64,000 nt of DNA from Blastococcus colisei (GCF_006717095.1 NZ_VFQE01000001.1:3596001-3660000); one strand, 5' to 3'. Counted from the first letter of the stretch, positions 43,850 to 54,330 are shown. Numbers and translations are program-made. The notes: generated by a model from the letters alone, not told the origin.

Positions 43850-45913
43850 GTGACCTACCCCTTCGGCGCCGTCGTCGGCATGGACGACATGCGGCTGGCC
43901 CTCTTGCTCAACGCGGTCTCCCCCGCCGTCGGCGGCGTGCTGGTGCGCGGCGAGAAGGGCACGGCGAAGTCGACCACGGTGCGCGCTCTGGCCGCGGTCC
44001 TGCCGGCGGTTGCGGTCGTCCCCGGTTGCCGGTTCGCCTGCGACCCGGCTGCGCCGGACCTGGACTGCCCGGACGGACCGCACGATGCCGACGCGGCGGG
44101 ACGGACGCGCCCGGCCCGGCTGGTGGAGCTTCCGGTCGGCGCCTCCGAGGACCGGGTCGTCGGGGCCCTCGACCTCGAGCGGGCGCTCACAGAGGGCGTC
44201 AAGGCCTTCGAGCCCGGCCTGCTCGCCGCCGCCCACCGCGGCGTCCTCTACGTGGACGAGGTCAACCTCCTCCACGACCACCTGGTCGACCTGCTCCTGG
44301 ACGCGGCCGCGCTGGGCCGGGCCTACGTCGAGCGCGAGGGCGTCTCGGTGCGGCACGCGGCCCGCTTCCTGCTCGTCGGGACGATGAACCCCGAGGAGGG
44401 CGAGCTCCGCCCCCAGCTGCTGGACCGGTTCGGGCTCACCGTCGAGGTGATCGCACCGCGGGACCCGGCGCAGCGAGCCGAGGTCGTGCGTCGGCGGTTC
44501 GCCTACGACGCCGACCCCTCCGGCTTCGCGGACACGTGGGCGACGCAGGAGGCGGAGTTGGCCGCACGCATCGCCGACGCCCGCGACCGCCTCCCGCACG
44601 TCGCCCTCTCCGACGACGCGCTGCGCCAGGTGACGGCGGTCTGCGCCGCATTCGACGTGGACGGCCTGCGCGCCGACATCGTCACCGCCCGCGCGGCCAT
44701 CGCGCACGCCGCCTGGAGCGGTCGGGATGCGGTCACCGAGGAGGACGTCCGGGTCGCCGCTCGGCTGGCACTGCCCCACCGTCGACGCAGGAACCCGTTC
44801 GACGCGCCGGGTCTGGACGACGACACGCTGGAGCAGGCCCTGTCCGATGCCCGCCCGGACGGCGACGATCCCGACGACAGTGGCCCCGACGACAGCGGCC
44901 CGGATGGCGACGGTCCCGACGGTGGTGCCGACGGCGGTGCCCCGCGCTCGCCCTCCGGTCCGTCCGGGGACACCGGGACGACGGAGCCTCCGGGCGCCGA
45001 CAGCGGTACCGAGGCGCACCCTCCCTCGTCCGCACCCCGCGGTGAGGGAGCCGGCTCCACGGAGGCCGGCGCCGCGCCCGAGCGCGCCGCGGTCACGCCG
45101 TCCGACCCGTTCCGCGCCCGGCGGCTGGAGGTCCCGGGCATCGGTTCCGGCGCGGCCGGCCGCCGCTCGCGCGCCCGTTCCGAGCGTGGCCGGGTCGTGG
45201 GCTCGACCCACCCCTCTGGCACGGTCACGAAGCTGCACCTGACCGACACCGTGCTCGCCGCCGCCCCGCACCAGCGGGCCCGCGGTCGCACCGGCCCGGG
45301 GCTGCAGGTTCGCCGGGAGGACCTCCGCCAGGCCACGCTCGAGGGACGGGAAGGCAACCTCGTCCTCTTCGTCGTCGACGCCAGCGGCTCGATGGGCGCC
45401 CGGGCGCGGATGGGCGCGGTGAAGGGCGCCGTCCTCTCCCTGCTGCTCGACGCCTACCAGCGGCGGGACAAGGTCGGACTGGTCACCTTCCGGGGAGCGG
45501 GCGCCGACCTGGCGCTGCCACCCACCTGGTCCGTGGACGCCGCTGCCGCCCGGCTCACCGGCCTGACCACCGGTGGCCGTACCCCGCTGGCGGCCGGACT
45601 CCTGCGAGCCCATGAGGTGCTGCGGGTGGAGCGCGTCCGGGACCCGCAGCGCCGGCCGCTGCTCGTCGTCGTCACCGACGGCCGCGCCACCGGCCCTCGG
45701 GGCGGCGCCTCACTGGCCGACGCCCACGCCGCCGCGGGACTGCTGGCCGCGGCCGGGGTCGCGAGTGTCGTGGTCGACTGCGAGACCGGCCCCGTCCGGC
45801 TCGGCCTCGCCGCCACGCTGGGCGCCGTCCTCGGTGGCCCGACGCTCTCCATGGCGGAGCTGGCCGCCGAGACCCTCGCAGCGACGGTCCGCAGCACACG
45901 AAAGGCGGCCTGA
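43850..45913 (+). CDS. ChlI/ChlD-type cobaltochelatase ATPase and VWA subunit
   Basis: A 687-residue fusion of a magnesium-chelatase-like AAA+ domain (VLVRGEKGTAKSTTVRALA, Walker A near residue 38; GVLYVDEVNLLHDHLVDLLLD, Walker B) with a C-terminal von Willebrand domain (VVDASGSMGARARMG, MIDAS near residue 510). A ~100-residue Asp/Pro/Gly-rich linker joins them. It powers cobalt insertion by CobN. I prefer GTG 43850 (MTYPFGAVVGMDD); an in-frame GTG at 43805 would add 15 residues but lies at the riboswitch edge. Confidence 0.9.
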   Translation: MTYPFGAVVGMDDMRLALLLNAVSPAVGGVLVRGEKGTAKSTTVRALAAVLPAVAVVPGCRFACDPAAPDLDCPDGPHDADAAGRTRPARLVELPVGASEDRVVGALDLERALTEGVKAFEPGLLAAAHRGVLYVDEVNLLHDHLVDLLLDAAALGRAYVEREGVSVRHAARFLLVGTMNPEEGELRPQLLDRFGLTVEVIAPRDPAQRAEVVRRRFAYDADPSGFADTWATQEAELAARIADARDRLPHVALSDDALRQVTAVCAAFDVDGLRADIVTARAAIAHAAWSGRDAVTEEDVRVAARLALPHRRRRNPFDAPGLDDDTLEQALSDARPDGDDPDDSGPDDSGPDGDGPDGGADGGAPRSPSGPSGDTGTTEPPGADSGTEAHPPSSAPRGEGAGSTEAGAAPERAAVTPSDPFRARRLEVPGIGSGAAGRRSRARSERGRVVGSTHPSGTVTKLHLTDTVLAAAPHQRARGRTGPGLQVRREDLRQATLEGREGNLVLFVVDASGSMGARARMGAVKGAVLSLLLDAYQRRDKVGLVTFRGAGADLALPPTWSVDAAAARLTGLTTGGRTPLAAGLLRAHEVLRVERVRDPQRRPLLVVVTDGRATGPRGGASLADAHAAAGLLAAAGVASVVVDCETGPVRLGLAATLGAVLGGPTLSMAELAAETLAATVRSTRKAA

Positions 45914-45914
45914 C

Positions 45915-46529
45915 GTGCCGAAGGGACAGGTCGAGTCCGTTCCCGCCGACGGACTGACCACGCGACAGCGACGGAACCGTCCCCTGCTGGTCGTCCACAC
46001 CGGTGAGATGAAGGGAAAATCCACCGCCGCGTTCGGCATGGCGATGCGCGCCTGGAACCAGGGCTGGCCGGTCGCGGTCTACCAGTTCGTCAAGAGCGCC
46101 AAGTGGAAGGTCGGCGAGGAGAGCGCGCTGACCGCACTGGGCCGGGTGCACGAGCAGACCGGCGAGGGGGGACCGGTCGTCTGGCACAAGATGGGCAGCG
46201 GCTGGAGCTGGTCGCGCCGCCAGGGCACCGAAACCGACCACGCCGCCGACGCCGCCGAGGGCTGGGCGCAGATCAAGCGCGACCTGGCTGCGGAGGCGCA
46301 CCGCTTCTACGTCCTCGACGAGTTCACCTACCCCATGACGTGGGGCTGGGTGGACGTGGACGACGTGGTGGCGACGCTGCGCGACCGTCCCGGCACCCAG
46401 CACGTGGTGATCACCGGCCGGAGCGCGGATCCCGCATTGGTCGAGGCCGCAGACCTGGTGGTCGAGATGACCAAGGTCAAGCACCCGATGGACGCCGGTC
46501 AGAAGGGCCAGCGGGGGATCGAGTGGTGA
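45915..46529 (+). CDS. cobO: Cob(I)yrinic acid a,c-diamide adenosyltransferase CobO
   Basis: A 204-residue CobA/CobO/BtuR-type P-loop protein: VVHTGEMKGKSTAAFGMAMRA near residues 27-47, then FYVLDEFTYPMTWGW, HVVITGRSADPALVEAADLVVEM and the C-terminal KGIEW-like QRGIEW. It transfers adenosyl from ATP to the Co(I) corrinoid. It begins at GTG 1 bp after the chelatase stop and its stop overlaps cobB as GTGA. Confidence 0.95.
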   Translation: MPKGQVESVPADGLTTRQRRNRPLLVVHTGEMKGKSTAAFGMAMRAWNQGWPVAVYQFVKSAKWKVGEESALTALGRVHEQTGEGGPVVWHKMGSGWSWSRRQGTETDHAADAAEGWAQIKRDLAAEAHRFYVLDEFTYPMTWGWVDVDDVVATLRDRPGTQHVVITGRSADPALVEAADLVVEMTKVKHPMDAGQKGQRGIEW

Positions 46530-47941
46530 CCGGGGTCAGGCGGGTTCCACGGATCGTGCTCGCCGCACCGTCCAGCAACGCGGGGAAGACATCGATCGCC
46601 ACCGGACTGGTCGCGGCGCTCACGGCACGTGGGCTCGCCGTCTCCCCCCACAAGGTCGGTCCGGACTACATCGACCCCGGCTACGCGGGCCTGGCCGCCG
46701 GGCGACCGGGCCGCAACCTCGATCCGTGGCTCGTCGGGGAGGAGCGGATCGTCCCGCTGTTCCTCCGAGGCGCGCTGCATCCCCGCCCGGCCGACGTGGC
46801 CGTGATCGAGGGCGTCATGGGCCTGTTCGACGGGGCAGCGCACCCCTCGGTCAAGCCCGGCTTCGCCTCCACCGCGCACGTCGCGGCGCTGCTCCAGGCC
46901 CCCGTCGTCCTCGTCGTCGACGCCGCCTCCCAGGCTCGCTCGGTTGCCGCCCTGGTGCACGGTTTCGCCACTTTCGACCCGGCGGTGCGCCTCGGCGGGG
47001 TGGTTCTCAACCGGGTCGGCAGCGACCGGCACGAGGAGATCCTCCGGGAGGCGCTCGGCGCCTCGGGAGTGCCCGTCCTGGGCGCGATCCACCGGCTCGA
47101 CCAGCTGCGCACCCCGTCCCGGCACCTGGGCCTGGTCCCGGCCGCGGAGCGCTCGACAGAGGCGCTCGCGACCGTCGACCGGCTCCGGCACGTCGTCGCA
47201 GACGGGGTCGACCTGGAGGCCGTCCTGGCCCTGGCACGCACCGCTCCTCCGCTCGACGCCACGCCGTGGGACCCGGCCGCGGAGGTGCGCACCGTCCCGG
47301 GCCGGCCACGGATCGCCGTCGCCGGCGGGCCGGCCTTCACCTTCAGCTACGCCGAGAACGCCGAGCTCTTGGCCGCCGCAGGTGCTGACGTGGTGACCGT
47401 CGACCCGCTGCGCGACGAAGCCCTTCCCGCCGGGACGGCGGGCCTGGTCGTCGGCGGCGGTTTTCCCGAGGTCCACGCCGCCGAGCTGTCGGCCAACGAG
47501 ACCCTGCGCGCCGACGTCGCCGCGCTCGCCGCCCGCGGGGCGCCGATCGCCGCGGAGTGCGCGGGGCTGCTGTACCTGGCCCGCGAGCTCGACGGCGTCC
47601 CGATGTGCGGGGTCCTGGACGTCCGGACGGCGATGTCCCCGCGGCTCACCCTTGGCTACCGCGCGGCCGTGGCGCCGGCCGACTCGGTGCTCGCCCCGGC
47701 GGGCACGCGGGTGCGCGGCCACGAATTCCATCGCACCCACGCTCAGCCGGCCGCGAGCGCGACGCCCGCCTGGCAGTGGCCGGAAGGTGGCCAGGGCCCC
47801 GCCCGGCCCGAGGGTTTCGTGGCCGGTGGGGTGCACGCCTCTTACCTGCACCTGCACTGGGCCGGCTCCCCGAGGATGGCCTCCCGGTTCGTCGCCGCGG
47901 CCGTGCGGCTCACGGAGGGGCTGCAGCATGCACATCGCTGA
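46526..47941 (+). CDS. cobB: Cobyrinate/hydrogenobyrinate a,c-diamide synthase CobB
   Basis: A 471-residue amidotransferase. The N-terminal P-loop is [22 protein letters not shown], followed by [12 protein letters not shown] and [11 protein letters not shown]. The C-terminal glutaminase domain has the nucleophile cysteine in [12 protein letters not shown] near residue 346 and a histidine in [11 protein letters not shown]. It amidates the a and c side chains using glutamine and ATP. GTG at 46526 overlaps cobO; its 3' end overlaps cbiM by 14 bp. Confidence 0.94.
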   Translation: MTGVRRVPRIVLAAPSSNAGKTSIATGLVAALTARGLAVSPHKVGPDYIDPGYAGLAAGRPGRNLDPWLVGEERIVPLFLRGALHPRPADVAVIEGVMGLFDGAAHPSVKPGFASTAHVAALLQAPVVLVVDAASQARSVAALVHGFATFDPAVRLGGVVLNRVGSDRHEEILREALGASGVPVLGAIHRLDQLRTPSRHLGLVPAAERSTEALATVDRLRHVVADGVDLEAVLALARTAPPLDATPWDPAAEVRTVPGRPRIAVAGGPAFTFSYAENAELLAAAGADVVTVDPLRDEALPAGTAGLVVGGGFPEVHAAELSANETLRADVAALAARGAPIAAECAGLLYLARELDGVPMCGVLDVRTAMSPRLTLGYRAAVAPADSVLAPAGTRVRGHEFHRTHAQPAASATPAWQWPEGGQGPARPEGFVAGGVHASYLHLHWAGSPRMASRFVAAAVRLTEGLQHAHR

Positions 47942-48620
47942 GGGATTCCTGCCTGCGTCCCACGCCGTCGGCTGGACCGTGGCCGCCGCGCCGTTCGTGG
48001 TCCACGGCGCCCGGGCTGTGGTCAAGGAGGTGCGTGAGAACCCGGAGTCCACACTGCTGCTGGGCGCGGCCGGTGCGTTCGTCTTCGTGCTCAGCGCCAT
48101 CAAGCTCCCGTCCGTCACCGGCAGCTCCAGCCACCCGACCGGCACCGGGGTGGGCGCGATCCTGTTCCGGCCGCCGGTGATGGCGTTGCTCGGCACCGTC
48201 GTCCTGCTCTTCCAGGCGCTGCTGCTGGCGCACGGCGGGCTCACCACGCTGGGGGCGAACGCGTTCGCCTTCGCCGTCGTCGGGCCCTGGGCCGGGTACG
48301 GCGCCTACCGGCTCATCCGGGCATTCGGCGGCGGGCTCCTGCCGGGCGTGTTCGCCGGCATGGTGCTGGCCGACCTGACCACCTACGTCACCACGTCGCT
48401 GCAGCTGGCGCTGGCCTTCCCCGACGCGAGCAGCGGCCTGGCGGGTGCCGCGGCGAAGTTCCTGGGCATCTTCGCCGTCACCCAGATCCCGCTCGCCATC
48501 GGCGAGGGGCTGCTCGGCGTCCTGCTGTTCCGGGTCCTGACGGTCAACGCCCGGCCGGAGCTGGAAAGGCTCGGCCTGCTGCAGCCCGCGCCGACGACGA
48601 CCGCCGGTGATGCCGCATGA
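47928..48620 (+). CDS. cbiM: Cobalt ECF transporter substrate-binding membrane subunit CbiM
   Basis: A 230-residue polytopic protein beginning with MHIAEGFL, where the N-terminal Met-His amine and His2 bind the metal in CbiM. Later segments [33 protein letters not shown] and [20 protein letters not shown] are family signatures. It captures Co(II) for import. The ATG at 47928 is required to expose the MHI start, confirming it despite the 14-bp overlap with cobB. Confidence 0.95.
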   Translation: MHIAEGFLPASHAVGWTVAAAPFVVHGARAVVKEVRENPESTLLLGAAGAFVFVLSAIKLPSVTGSSSHPTGTGVGAILFRPPVMALLGTVVLLFQALLLAHGGLTTLGANAFAFAVVGPWAGYGAYRLIRAFGGGLLPGVFAGMVLADLTTYVTTSLQLALAFPDASSGLAGAAAKFLGIFAVTQIPLAIGEGLLGVLLFRVLTVNARPELERLGLLQPAPTTTAGDAA

Positions 48621-48925
48621 GCCGCCGCCCCCTCGTCAACGCCCTTCTCGTCGTCGCGGTCGTGGCGCTGTTCGCGGTCCCGCTGCTCCTCGACGGTGGC
48701 ACGTCCGAGTACGGAGGCACCGACGCCGCCGTCACCGCGGACCTCGAGGCCGACGGCCACACGCCCTGGTTCGAGTCCGTCTTCAGCCCCGCCGGCGAGG
48801 TGGAGTCGGGGCTGTTCGCCCTCCAGGCGGCGATCGGCGGCGGCGTGCTCGGCTACGTCCTCGGCCGGTTGCGCGGCCGGCGGCTCGCGCAGGAGAAGCC
48901 AGGGCCGGGGAGCCCGGCGCCGTGA
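48617..48925 (+). CDS. cbiN: Cobalt transporter accessory subunit CbiN
   Basis: A 102-residue protein with two membrane helices ([20 protein letters not shown] and [20 protein letters not shown]) and an extracytoplasmic loop ([34 protein letters not shown]), the CbiN layout. It helps load cobalt onto CbiM. It overlaps cbiM (ATGA) and cbiQ (GTGA). Confidence 0.93.
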   Translation: MSRRPLVNALLVVAVVALFAVPLLLDGGTSEYGGTDAAVTADLEADGHTPWFESVFSPAGEVESGLFALQAAIGGGVLGYVLGRLRGRRLAQEKPGPGSPAP

Positions 48926-49659
48926 CGGGACTGGCGGTCGACGACGCCGCCTGGACCAGCGCCTGGCGACACCGCTCCCCTGGCGACAAGCTGCTGCTCT
49001 GCGGCGGTCTGGTCGTATGTGCCCTCCTCCTGCCGGCCTGGCCCGGCAGCGTGCTCGTCGGACTCGTCGCGGTCGGGCTGGCGCTCGGCCCGGCCCGGGT
49101 CCCGGCCCGCACCTTCGGCCGGGCGGTCCGCCTGCCGCTGGCCTTCGTCACCGTCGGCGCGCTGACCGCGGTCGTGGCGGTGGACGGCGACGGGATCGGC
49201 TGGGCGCCCGACGCCGCGGCCCGGGCCGGATCGCTGGCCGGGCACGCGCTCGCCGGCAGCGCCGCCGTGCTCCTGCTCGCGACGACCACGCCGATGTCGG
49301 ACCTGCTGCCCGCGCTGCGCCGGATGCGGGTGCCCGAGGCGGTCGTCGAGGTGGCGTCGGTCGTCTACCGGCTGCTGTTCGTGCTGCTGGACAGCCTTCG
49401 CACGATCCGCGAGGCGCAGACCGCGCGCATGGGTTATTCGTCGCTGCGCCGCTCGTACCGCTCCTCCGGCGTGCTCGCCGCCGCGGTGCTCACCCGCTCC
49501 TGGGACCGCGCCCGCCGCATGCAGGCGGGGCTGGCCGGCCGGGGTCTCGAGACCGGCCTGCGGGTGCTGCCCGAGGCGCTGCCCTCCTCGCGCGCCTTCC
49601 TCGTCACCACCGGCGCCGGCCTGGCCGGTATTGTCGCGGCCTCGCTGGCGATCGCATGA
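48922..49659 (+). CDS. cbiQ: Cobalt ECF transporter transmembrane subunit CbiQ
   Basis: A 245-residue T-component with about five to six helices. The coupling motif near the C-terminus, [19 protein letters not shown] then [17 protein letters not shown], contains the Arg-Gly boxes that dock onto the ATPase. It transmits ATP hydrolysis to CbiM. GTG start overlaps cbiN and the stop overlaps cbiO as ATGA. Confidence 0.94.
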   Translation: MTGLAVDDAAWTSAWRHRSPGDKLLLCGGLVVCALLLPAWPGSVLVGLVAVGLALGPARVPARTFGRAVRLPLAFVTVGALTAVVAVDGDGIGWAPDAAARAGSLAGHALAGSAAVLLLATTTPMSDLLPALRRMRVPEAVVEVASVVYRLLFVLLDSLRTIREAQTARMGYSSLRRSYRSSGVLAAAVLTRSWDRARRMQAGLAGRGLETGLRVLPEALPSSRAFLVTTGAGLAGIVAASLAIA

Positions 49660-50501
49660 GTCACCGGTCGCTGGCCGCCCAGGGGCTGGTTGTCGGCTAC
49701 GAGCGCGGCGCGCGGGTCCTCGACGGTGCGTCGCTCACGGTGCCTGCCGGGCGCAGGTTGGCCGTGCTCGGCGCCAATGGTTCCGGCAAGACCACGCTCC
49801 TGCGTTGTCTCTCCGGCGCGCTGCGCCCCACAGCCGGCGCCGTCACCGTGGACGGCACACAGTTGGAGCACTCCCGCCGAGGGCTGCGCGCGCACCGCCA
49901 GACCGTGCAGCTCGTGCTGCAGGACCCGGACGATCAGCTGTTCAGCGCCTCGGTCGCACAGGACGTCTCGTTCGGCCCCCTGAACCTGGGGCTCGACGAG
50001 GCGGAGGTCCGCGCCCGCGTGGCCGAAGCCCTGGACCTGCTTGCCGTCGATCACCTGGGCGACCGGCCCACCCACCAGCTGTCCTACGGGGAGCGCAAAC
50101 GGGTGGCGATCGCAGGCGCCGTGGCGATGCGCCCCTGCGTGCTCCTCCTGGACGAGCCGACCGCCGGCCTCGACCCGTCCGCTGTCACGGAGACGCTCGC
50201 GGCGTTGGCGCGGCTGCAGGATCACGACTCCACCGTGGTCATGAGCACCCACGACGTCGACCTCGCGCTGCGGTGGGCCGACGAGGTCGCCGTAGTGGTG
50301 GACCGGACCGTCGTGCAAGGACGACCGGACGACGTGCTGGACGACCGTCCGCTGTTGGGGCGCGCCCGGCTCGACCGGCCGTGGGCGCTGGCCGTCGGTG
50401 CCCGGCTTCGTGCGCTCGGGCTGCTGCCCGTCGACGCGATACCCCGGGACGCCGCCGGCCTGCTGGCCGCCCTCCCGGAGTCCCCGGCCGTGCGCAGGTG
50501 A
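49656..50501 (+). CDS. cbiO: Cobalt ECF transporter ATP-binding subunit CbiO
   Basis: A 281-residue ABC ATPase: Walker [17 protein letters not shown]-loop [25 protein letters not shown], signature [16 protein letters not shown], Walker [14 protein letters not shown] and the switch His in [13 protein letters not shown]. The QDPDDQLF segment is typical of ECF ATPases. One ATPase gene implies a homodimer. Its stop overlaps the cobE start as GTGA. Confidence 0.95.
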   Translation: MSHRSLAAQGLVVGYERGARVLDGASLTVPAGRRLAVLGANGSGKTTLLRCLSGALRPTAGAVTVDGTQLEHSRRGLRAHRQTVQLVLQDPDDQLFSASVAQDVSFGPLNLGLDEAEVRARVAEALDLLAVDHLGDRPTHQLSYGERKRVAIAGAVAMRPCVLLLDEPTAGLDPSAVTETLAALARLQDHDSTVVMSTHDVDLALRWADEVAVVVDRTVVQGRPDDVLDDRPLLGRARLDRPWALAVGARLRALGLLPVDAIPRDAAGLLAALPESPAVRR

Positions 50502-51994
50502 TCACCGTCGGGGTGGGCACGTCGACCGGGGTGAGCGCGGATGAGGTGCTCGCCGCCGTGGACGCGGTGCTGCCCGACGGAGTGACCCGGGTCCGGCTGG
50601 CGACCCTCGACGTGCGGGCAGGTGAACCGGGACTGCAGGACGCGGCAGCCCGGCGGGGATGGGAGCTGGTCGGCCATCCGGCCACCGCCCTGGCCGACGT
50701 CCGGGTGCCCACGCCGTCCGACCGGGTGGCCACAGCCGTGGGTAGTCCGTCCGTGGCGGAGGCCGCGGCTCTTCTGCACGGCGACACGCTCGCCGTGCGA
50801 AAAACGGTGCACGGCCGGGTGACTGTCGCGGTGGCCGTGAGCGGACAGCTGCGTGAGCGTCGCAGGGAGGCGGTCGCCGACAGGGAGGGAGCATCGCAGC
50901 GAGGATCGAGCGAGGAGCGGAGCGCACCGCAGGAGCGATCCGTGGACGCCGTGACGGACCTGCGCCACCACGGCGATGCCGAACTGGCTCCTGGCCTCAT
51001 CGATCTCGCCGTCAACGTGCGGGCCGATGCCCCTCCGGACTGGCTGCGCACCGTCCTGCATGCGGCCATCGACGCCTCGGCGGCCTATCCCGATCCAGCG
51101 CCGGCACGCGTCGCGGTCGCCGCCGCCCACGGTCGCCCCCCTGACGAGGTGCTGCTCACCGCCGGCGCCGCCGAGACGTTCGTCCTCGTCGCCCGGGCCG
51201 TGCAGCCGCGCCTCGCCGCCGTCGTCCATCCCTCGTTCACCGAGCCGGAGGCCGCACTGCGGGCCGCCGGGCACCCGGTCACCCGCGTCGTCCTCGGGTC
51301 CAGGGATGGCTGGCGGCTCGATCCGTCCGCTGTGCCCGAGGACGCCGACCTCGTCGTTCTCGGCAACCCGACGAACCCCACGTCCGTGCTCCACCGGGCG
51401 GCCGACGTCGCCGCCCTGGCCCGGCCTGGTCGGGTGCTCGTGGTGGACGAGGCCTTCGCCGACACGGTTCCCGGCGAACCGGAGTCCCTCGCGACCCGGC
51501 GGGACCTCCCCGGGCTGGTGGTCGTCCGCAGCCTGACCAAGACCTGGGGACTGGCCGGCCTGCGGGTCGGCTACGCGCTCGGCCCGGCACATCTGATGGC
51601 GCTGTTCGCGGCGCAGCAACCGCACTGGCCGGTCTCGACACCCGCCCTCGCGGCGCTCGTCGCGTGCACGACGCCGACCGCTCGCGCCGAGGCCCACGAC
51701 GCTGCCCGGCAGCTCGACCGCTGGCGGAAGGTCCTGCTGGAGACCCTGCCCTCCTCCGTGATGGTGGAGGGACACCCGCGGTCGTCGTTCGTCCTTCTCC
51801 GCGCCCCCGATGGGCTGCGGGTGCGGGAGGAGCTCCGGCGACGGGGCTGGGCGGTGCGCCGCGGGGACACCTTCCCCGGCCTGACGAGTGACCACCTGCG
51901 CGTGGCCGTCCGTGAGCCCGCCGTCTCGCGAGCCTTCGCCGCCGCCCTCACCGAGATCCTGCATCCCGTCCCGACATGCGAGGAGACCATGTGA
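50498..51994 (+). CDS. cobC: CobE/CbiG-C domain fused to CobC aminotransferase-like domain
   Basis: One frame of 498 residues. Residues 1-~115 match CobE/CbiG C-terminal domains ([44 protein letters not shown]). Residues 149-498 are a PLP-dependent fold-type I enzyme of the CobC/CobD decarboxylase group ([26 protein letters not shown] lysine in [21 protein letters not shown]). An Arg/Glu/Ser-rich linker joins them. GTG at 50942 could start CobC separately, so fusion versus two products is open. CobC supplies the aminopropanol phosphate side chain. Confidence 0.85.
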   Translation: MITVGVGTSTGVSADEVLAAVDAVLPDGVTRVRLATLDVRAGEPGLQDAAARRGWELVGHPATALADVRVPTPSDRVATAVGSPSVAEAAALLHGDTLAVRKTVHGRVTVAVAVSGQLRERRREAVADREGASQRGSSEERSAPQERSVDAVTDLRHHGDAELAPGLIDLAVNVRADAPPDWLRTVLHAAIDASAAYPDPAPARVAVAAAHGRPPDEVLLTAGAAETFVLVARAVQPRLAAVVHPSFTEPEAALRAAGHPVTRVVLGSRDGWRLDPSAVPEDADLVVLGNPTNPTSVLHRAADVAALARPGRVLVVDEAFADTVPGEPESLATRRDLPGLVVVRSLTKTWGLAGLRVGYALGPAHLMALFAAQQPHWPVSTPALAALVACTTPTARAEAHDAARQLDRWRKVLLETLPSSVMVEGHPRSSFVLLRAPDGLRVREELRRRGWAVRRGDTFPGLTSDHLRVAVREPAVSRAFAAALTEILHPVPTCEETM

Positions 51995-53271
51995 CAACCG
52001 CTCCTCAGGCACGGAGCTCCACGGCCGTCCTCCCGGTGGGGCTCCGGCTGCTCGGGAGGCGCGTGGTCGTCGTCGGCGGCGGACCGACCGCGCACCGGGA
52101 GACAGCCGGGCTCCTGGCAGTGGGTGCCGACGTGGCCGTCGTGAGTCCCGCACTCACCCCTGCGCTGGACGCGCTGGCGATCTCCGGGGGCGTGTCGTGG
52201 ATCCGCCGGACCTTCACCGAGGGAGATCTCGACGGCGCCTGGTACGCCGTAGCGGCCACCGGCGACGCAGGCGTCGACGCGAAGGTCGCAGCGGAGGCCG
52301 ACTCCAGGCACATCTTCTGCACGCGCACCGAATCCCACGAACTGTCCAGCGCCGTCGTCCAGGCCACCGCCGGACGCGACCGGCACTGCGAGGAGCAGGG
52401 TGCCGCAGAGGGCCTCACCGGCTGCGTCGTGCTCGTCGGTGGTGGTCCGGGCGACCCCGGATTGATCACCGTGCGCGGACAGCAGGCTCTGTCGCAGGCC
52501 GACGTGGTCGTCGTCGACCACCTGGCCCCGTGGCCACTGCTGGGCGTTCTGCGGCCGGGAGCCGAGGTCGTGGACGCCTCCAAGCTGCCACGCGGGCGCT
52601 CGATGGCCCAGGAGGAGATCAACGCTCTGCTGGTCTCCCGCGCGCGTGCCGGCAAGTACGTTGTCCGGCTCAAGGGCGGCGACCCGTTCGTGTTCGGCCG
52701 CGGGATGGAAGAGCTCCTCGCGTGCGCCGCCGCGGAAATCCCGGTCGAGGTGGTCCCCGGTGTCACCAGCGCGGTAGGGGTACCGGCGGTCGCCGGGATA
52801 CCCGTGACCCACCGCGGGCTGACGCACGAATTCGTCGTCATCTCCGGGCACCTTCCGCCGGGGCATCCGCAGTCCCTGGTCGACTGGTCCTCGATCGGCC
52901 GCCTGCGGGGCACCGTCGTCGTCCTCATGGGGGTCGAGAACGCCGCCGCCATCGCGGCCACGCTGATCGACCACGGCCGGCCGACCGCGACGCCCGTCGC
53001 GGTCGTGACCGACGGGACGACGGCGAGCCAGCGCACGGTGCGGACGACCCTCGAGCACCTCGGGACGACGATCCGCGACGAGCACATCCGCCCACCTGCC
53101 GTCTGGGTGGTCGGCGAGGTCGTCCAGCTGGCCGCCGAGACCGTCGCGCGGACGTCGGCCGGTGCGCCTCGAGCCGATGAAGGGCGGTCTGGTGCGTCCA
53201 CCAGACGCGGTGCGGGGGGCGATCGTGACGTCGAGGGACGGTCGGTGACCGTGATCGTGCCGCAGGTGTAG
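51991..53271 (+). CDS. cobA: CysG-like uroporphyrinogen-III C-methyltransferase
   Basis: A 426-residue fusion. Residues ~10-145 are a Met8/CysG-N dehydrogenase-like domain (LLGRRVVVVGGGPTAHRETAGLL). Residues ~150-395 are the SAM-dependent methylase (VVLVGGGPGDPGLITVRGQQAL, VVRLKGGDPFVFGRGMEELL, PVTHRGLTHEFVVISGH). It makes precorrin-2, the entry to cobalamin and siroheme. The C-terminal ~35 residues (Gly/Arg/Ser-rich) are an odd extension. GTG 51991 follows AGGAGACCAT and overlaps the cobC stop. Confidence 0.93.
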   Translation: MTTAPQARSSTAVLPVGLRLLGRRVVVVGGGPTAHRETAGLLAVGADVAVVSPALTPALDALAISGGVSWIRRTFTEGDLDGAWYAVAATGDAGVDAKVAAEADSRHIFCTRTESHELSSAVVQATAGRDRHCEEQGAAEGLTGCVVLVGGGPGDPGLITVRGQQALSQADVVVVDHLAPWPLLGVLRPGAEVVDASKLPRGRSMAQEEINALLVSRARAGKYVVRLKGGDPFVFGRGMEELLACAAAEIPVEVVPGVTSAVGVPAVAGIPVTHRGLTHEFVVISGHLPPGHPQSLVDWSSIGRLRGTVVVLMGVENAAAIAATLIDHGRPTATPVAVVTDGTTASQRTVRTTLEHLGTTIRDEHIRPPAVWVVGEVVQLAAETVARTSAGAPRADEGRSGASTRRGAGGDRDVEGRSVTVIVPQV

Positions 53272-53445
53272 GTGAGGCAGCCGCCCTCGGCCGGTGACTC
53301 GGCGACCTCGCTCACCGAGGCTGTTCCTCGCGCAGCGAACCCACCCCGCACTGGCCTCGACCGCCGCAGCAGGCGATGCCGGAGGCGATCACCTAGAGTG
53401 TCGGAGCGTCCGCTCGTCGGACGCCCCGAGTCCGGAGCGGAGGGC

Positions 53446-53955
53446 ATGAGCCAGACGTTGTGGGCGCGCCGGCCACCACCGCAGCGGGCCACCACCTCGG
53501 CCGCGGATCGCTGGGAAGGCGCGCCGGCCACCGCGGCGGACCTGACCGCCCTGCGCGTGCGCTTGCACGCCGCGCTGCTCGACGGTGCGCGTCCGCCCGG
53601 CGCCACGGACGACGACGTCGAGCGGCTGCTGCTGGCCTTCGAGGAGCTGACGTCCAACGGGCTGCGGCACGGGCAGGCGCCGGTGCGGGTCACCGTCGTG
53701 GACACCGGCACCGGCTGGCTGATCGACGTCACCGACGCCGCCGTCGACCGGCCGCCCGTCCCGGCCGTCGGCCGGGATGCTGCCGAGGGAGGGCTCGGCC
53801 TCTACCTGGTCGCCCGGTTGTGCGCGGCCCACGGCTGGACGGCCGAGAACGACCGCAAGCATGTGTGGGCGCGCATCGACTACACCGCCACGGGCGAGGA
53901 CGACGCCTCTCCGCCACCCTCGACGCTGCCCCGCCCCCGGAGACCGCGCGGTTGA
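53446..53955 (+). CDS. RsbW-like anti-sigma/HATPase_c_2 protein
   Basis: A 169-residue protein with a single histidine-kinase-type ATPase fold: LLLAFEELTSNGLRHGQAPVRVTVVD (N box) and AAEGGLGLYLVARLCAAHGW (G box). There is no phosphoacceptor domain. Actinobacterial proteins of this sort act as serine kinases on anti-sigma antagonists or in SpoIIE-type switches. The ATG follows GGAGCGGAGGGC. The 174-bp gap upstream (53272-53445) separates it from the cobalamin operon and shows no clear terminator. Partner proteins are not adjacent. Confidence 0.75.
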   Translation: MSQTLWARRPPPQRATTSAADRWEGAPATAADLTALRVRLHAALLDGARPPGATDDDVERLLLAFEELTSNGLRHGQAPVRVTVVDTGTGWLIDVTDAAVDRPPVPAVGRDAAEGGLGLYLVARLCAAHGWTAENDRKHVWARIDYTATGEDDASPPPSTLPRPRRPRG

Positions 53956-54049
53956 CCGGCGGGGCCACCGCGGGTATCCCGCGCCTCCGCCCGCACAGCA
54001 GCCATCCCCCGTCAGGACCCGAAGTGGACGGGCGTGCAGATCTCGCGGG

Positions 54050-54166
54050 TCAGACCCCGTGGACGATGCTCTGCAGGTCGGCGGCCATCCGGGTCGCCTC
54101 GCGCGAGGCCCCGACGATCGCGTCCTGCGCCTGGGCCGTGGACGCACTCTGCTCCTCCACGGCGAG
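54050..54166 (-). pseudogene. C-terminal scrap resembling a methyl-accepting chemotaxis protein
   Basis: In one minus-strand frame the last ~38 codons before a stop at 54050 read AVEEQSASTAQAQDAIVGAS then REATRMAADLQSIVHGV. The VEEQSA-TAQ opening is like the end of a chemoreceptor signalling region; the identification is moderate. There is no start. It follows directly on the truncated GMC gene in another frame. The region 53956-54049 shows nothing. Confidence 0.4.
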
Positions 54167-54330
54167 CGGCGCAGGTCCCAGGAGGTCCTCGGCAGGTCAT
54201 CGTCGGCGAACCGCCGTCCGGCCTCCAGCACCGTGACCTGGTAGCCCTTCTCGGTCAGCCGCAGGGCGGCGGTGCTGCCACCGAAGCCGCTGCCGACGAC
54301 CACGACAACGGTGTGCTCGGCCTCAGGCAC
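54166..54330 (-). pseudogene. Truncated GMC/cholesterol-oxidase-like FAD oxidoreductase
   Basis: GTG-initiated frame MPEAEHTVVVVVGSGFGGST then ALRLTEKGYQVTVLEAGRRF and ADDDLPRTSWDLRR. These are the FAD-binding start and next segment of cholesterol-oxidase-type GMC proteins. Homology ends near residue 50-55, whereas the family needs ~500 residues. Its start overlaps the monooxygenase stop by 8 bp, so it was once a coupled operon member. The junction with unrelated sequence is near 54160-54170. Confidence 0.7.
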
